Positions 58,625 to 64,000 of a stretch of DNA of 64,000 nt are shown here, one piece after another. A program made the position numbers and the translations under genes. Within the stretch, counting starts at the first letter, position 1, and every line of letters starts with the position of its first letter. Origin of the DNA: Daedaleopsis sinensis (Eukaryota > Basidiomycota > Agaricomycetes > Polyporales > Polyporaceae); the NCBI GenBank assembly GCA_033807695.1, contig CM066301.1, forward strand, positions 1,736,001 to 1,800,000, in the 5' to 3' direction. Under the pieces are notes generated by a model, which was not told where the DNA came from, ran no database searches, and saw only the letters and a list, made by a program, of their open reading frames with translations.

Positions 58625-59645
58625 CTATACAACAGCTTTGGCTTTGCCCTTGAGTTTAATGCCTAACGCATTCTTCCCTGCGACCTTTTTCCGCTTCGCA
58701 GCAGGAGCACCGATGGACGACGCGGCCGACAACAGAGCTCGTGCTGATTCTGGGAGTAGAGTCTGCAGTTCAGGCTCCTGAGCGCCTGCTTTCCGCTTGA
58801 CGGTGATGACTGCTTCTCCACTTTGACTCGGCCCTGCACCATTAGAAGAAGACGACTCTGAGGCGGGGATCTTGGCAAATACTTCTCGCACCAGTTTCTC
58901 GTCCTCTTCCTCGGCTAGTTTCCGCTCCCGATCCTCCTCCGTCTCGATCTCCTCCATCCCCAAACGGTCGAGAAGGTCGACCGACTGGCCCACGCGTTCG
59001 TTGCGGGCATTCCGAGCGCGGATATCCTGAAGCGCGTCGAGGATGTCCATCTCGCGCTTAGAGTCGACCGTACGGTTCTCGAGAGCCTTCATCGGGTTGT
59101 TCTCCTCCTCCTCGAGCTTAGTGAGCCGATCCTCCTCTTCGACAGCCTTCTCGTCTCGCCAGGGCTCGAAATTGCGAGAGGCACCATGTTCTGCTGCGTA
59201 ATCCGTGTTCTTTGGATCGGTCTTGAAAGTGATTTCGGCAGAGCATAGTGTACTTTGAGTCGAAGAGTCGGTAAGGCTATACATGCACGAGCGAATTGAC
59301 ATACCACTTGATATAGAACCTGAAGATCTTGATACCAAAGTAGTCTTCGCCTTCGACTGTCTCCTTACGAGCGTTGAATTTCTTGCCTTTGTAGATGTAC
59401 TCTCCACAAGTATTACAACGCCTAGGTGGTTTGTGTGAGCATGTAGAACATTGAGGAGACGTGCAGTGCGCACATTGAGAAGGGGGCCATAAGACGGACA
59501 ACCTGCTGGGAGTTCTTAGGTTGCCGGCGGCGAGGAATGAGAGACGGATCGAAGTCCGGGGGGAAATACTTGTTCAAGACTAGCAAGGACGTTGAGCGAG
59601 AGACACGATATCAGACTTGATTGACATACCTTTGCGCTCGGACAT
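58625..59645 (-). CDS. YJU2: Splicing factor YJU2 (CWC16 / CCDC94)
   Basis: The first coding exon is 16 nt (MSERK) and joins [20 protein letters not shown], the family's N-terminal block. [31 protein letters not shown] (zinc-binding Cys) and [20 protein letters not shown], the most conserved stretch, follow. The C-terminal half is a Glu/Arg-rich coiled coil, then a Lys-rich end. YJU2 joins the spliceosome after Prp2 action and promotes the first catalytic step. It is divergent from another spliceosomal gene, DHX35. Confidence 0.94.
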
Positions 59646-59824
59646 GGTGCAGACGTAGGATGGTGCGAGTGAGAGACGAAGAGGAAGTTGGTCAGGCGAA
59701 CGTGGTCGTGGTCAGAAGCAACCCCTGGTATGTCGGAAGCGCCCATGAAATGACGCACTGGGACTGGGTAGACCGCGGCTGGAGGTCTCTGGAGGTTGGT
59801 CTGTTTACTACCTCCTTGCTCTTC
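59646..59824. promoter_or_regulatory. Short bidirectional promoter of YJU2 and DHX35
   Basis: Only about 180 bp separate the chosen start codons. An ATG at 59660 is in frame with DHX35 and would extend it by 55 codons with no family resemblance, so 59825 is preferred. Co-regulation is inferred from the layout. Confidence 0.5.
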
Positions 59825-62674
<2,850 letters not shown>

Positions 62675-63012
62675 TGGATCGATTAGGCTACTCGAACATG
62701 GTCACAAATATCACGACAAGCGTTCGGGAGTCAGTGTAGCGTCTCAGTGACCGTGATCGATGCGTCGTGGACGCGGTTGGCCGTCGATTTCATCATCTTG
62801 AACTGCAACAGGAAGATATGACATGAGCGGAGTTACGGAGTGCAACATAGTCAGGTTCCATTGAACGTGTTCAGAAATCCTTGCAATCGTTCATCCAGGC
62901 CTTGCACAATGCTGCTATCAAAGTGTTCTATGTATTATTGCACATTCTTCTTGAGCATCTATCATCGTCTTGTACAGGTTTGTTACACTTTTCTACTCTT
63001 CTTGCGGGATCT
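62675..63012. other. Convergent intergenic region between DHX35 and iPGM
   Basis: This 338-bp gap may include the last DHX35 codons and two 3' UTRs. I see no separate gene. Confidence 0.35.
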
Positions 63013-64000
63013 CTAGTCGCTCTTCGCAAGCAGGGAGCGTCCTGACATCTCTGTAGGATCATTGTCAGCAATCTGCGCACGCTGGTAGACTACGTAGGCA
63101 CTCACCCTCAGGCTTCGGCAGTCCCTGCAACGAGTGTGAAGTTCGTGAGCTAACAGTAAAGAATGCACAACGGTGGTACTGACCAAGATATCGAGAACAG
63201 TAGGAGCAACATCGCAGAGCGCACCCTCCTCGTCGTCACCCTCCTTCTTGTCGGTCGAGAACGTGAGTTTCTTGGGGTCTCCGGTCATGATGAAGGGAAC
63301 CGCGTTCGTGGTGTGTGCCGTATGGGGGGCCCCCGTCTCAGGGTTGATCATCTGCTCCGCGTTCCCATGGTCGGCGGTGATGAGTAGGATGTAGCCCGCC
63401 TCCTGGCACGCCTTGTATACGATGCCCACGGCCTCGTCGGTGTGCGTGATGGCCTCGACAGCAGCCTCGAACACGCCCGTGTGGCCGACCATGTCTGGGG
63501 GGGCGAAGTTGCACATCACAAACTCGTGCGTGTCGGCCTTGACGATTTCCGCGACCTTCTCTGCCACTCCACGGACGCTCATCTTCGGTTGCTTGTCGTA
63601 GGTTGCAACCTTGGGTGAGGGGATCATATGCCGTTCCTCGTGCTCAAACTGCTTCTCGACACCTCCATTGAAGAAGAATGTAACGTGCGCGTACTTCTCG
63701 GTCTCTGCGAGAATATTAGCGGGGAGGTGTAGCGGAGGATCCGCTAGGAAACTGACCAGCAACGTGGGCTTGCTTGACGCCCTGTTGGGCAAGCCACTCT
63801 GCAAGAACGTTGGTCATTGCCTGCGGAGGGAAAGCAACCTTGAACGGGAACTCTGCGTTGTAGCGCGACATCGTGGTGATGTGCTGCTAACAGTCAGCCT
63901 GTGATCGGAAATAGGTGGAAATAAGGCGGCATACAATATCCTTGGGGACATCCACCTCCATAGGTTTGTCAGGAAGACCGAAGACGGACACGATCTCACG
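63013..64000 (-). CDS. gpmI: 2,3-bisphosphoglycerate-independent phosphoglycerate mutase, C-terminal part
   Basis: The 5' end lies outside the window. Visible blocks are FPFKVAFPPQAMTNVLAEWL, ETEKYAHVTFFFNGG, HEERHMIPSPKVATYDKQPK, FVMCNFAPPDMVGHTGVFEA, the metal-binding ITADHGNAEQM and GAPHTAHTTNAVPF, and the end EEMSGRSLLAKSD. These are signature regions of the alkaline-phosphatase-superfamily iPGM, which interconverts 3- and 2-phosphoglycerate with manganese. A 19-nt micro-exon (63106-63124) encodes GLPKPE near the end. Introns at 63727-63778 and in the 63850-63935 region are also readable. Confidence 0.94.

Overview
The window is nuclear DNA from a filamentous basidiomycete fungus, most likely an Agaricomycete. 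Genes are broken by many short introns of about 50 to 70 bases with GT...AG ends and CTNAC-like branch sites. Intergenic gaps are short, several leaders are C/T-rich, and the proteins are typical of eukaryotes and fungi. I saw no prokaryotic operon, CRISPR array, rRNA or tRNA gene.

Positions 1-17600 are a repeat-rich accessory block. After the 5' part of an unidentified minus-strand gene (1-711) comes a multi-exon gene of a high-copy, transposon-like Agaricomycete family (from 975). A Ty3/gypsy chromovirus with complete LTRs (6464-15080, 5-bp target duplication GCCGC) sits inside its 3' coding part. The element has a 12-nt site just after the 5' LTR that is complementary to its own predicted RNA 5' end, which points to Tf1-type self-priming. 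It also has a leader almost free of ATG, an ATG-less frame that runs into gag through an ATGA overlap, a pol region interrupted three times, a chromodomain, and an extra 437-codon ORF before the 3' LTR. A hypothetical gene with probable frameshifts (15365-16857) and a zinc-ribbon ORF fragment (17366-17599) follow.

From 18276 to the end the window is dense housekeeping sequence: CUZ1/ZFAND1-like AN1 zinc finger (+), class V myosin (-), bestrophin-like channel (+), complex I 24-kDa subunit (-), GSK3 kinase (+), MAK11/PAK1IP1 WD40 protein (+), Vps2/CHMP2 ESCRT-III (+), COG4 (-), Slt2-type MAP kinase (-), Mtr4 helicase (+), mitochondrial uS5 (-), PITH-domain protein (+), a Pan1/intersectin-type endocytic scaffold with RhoGEF (-), eRF1 (-), Rpp20/Pop7-like Alba protein (+), OST48/Wbp1 (+), YJU2 (-), DHX35 (+) and the 3' part of phosphoglycerate mutase iPGM (-).

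Two themes link neighbours. Actin, trafficking and polarity functions recur (myosin V, intersectin, COG4, Vps2, Slt2, GSK3), and so do RNA-processing and translation functions (Mtr4, Pop7, YJU2, DHX35, eRF1, Mak11, uS5m). Several pairs are divergent over short shared promoters; the YJU2/DHX35 spliceosomal pair is the most suggestive. Exon boundaries were read by eye from splice signals and protein continuity, so spans are reliable at starts and stops I could read and less so at single internal junctions.
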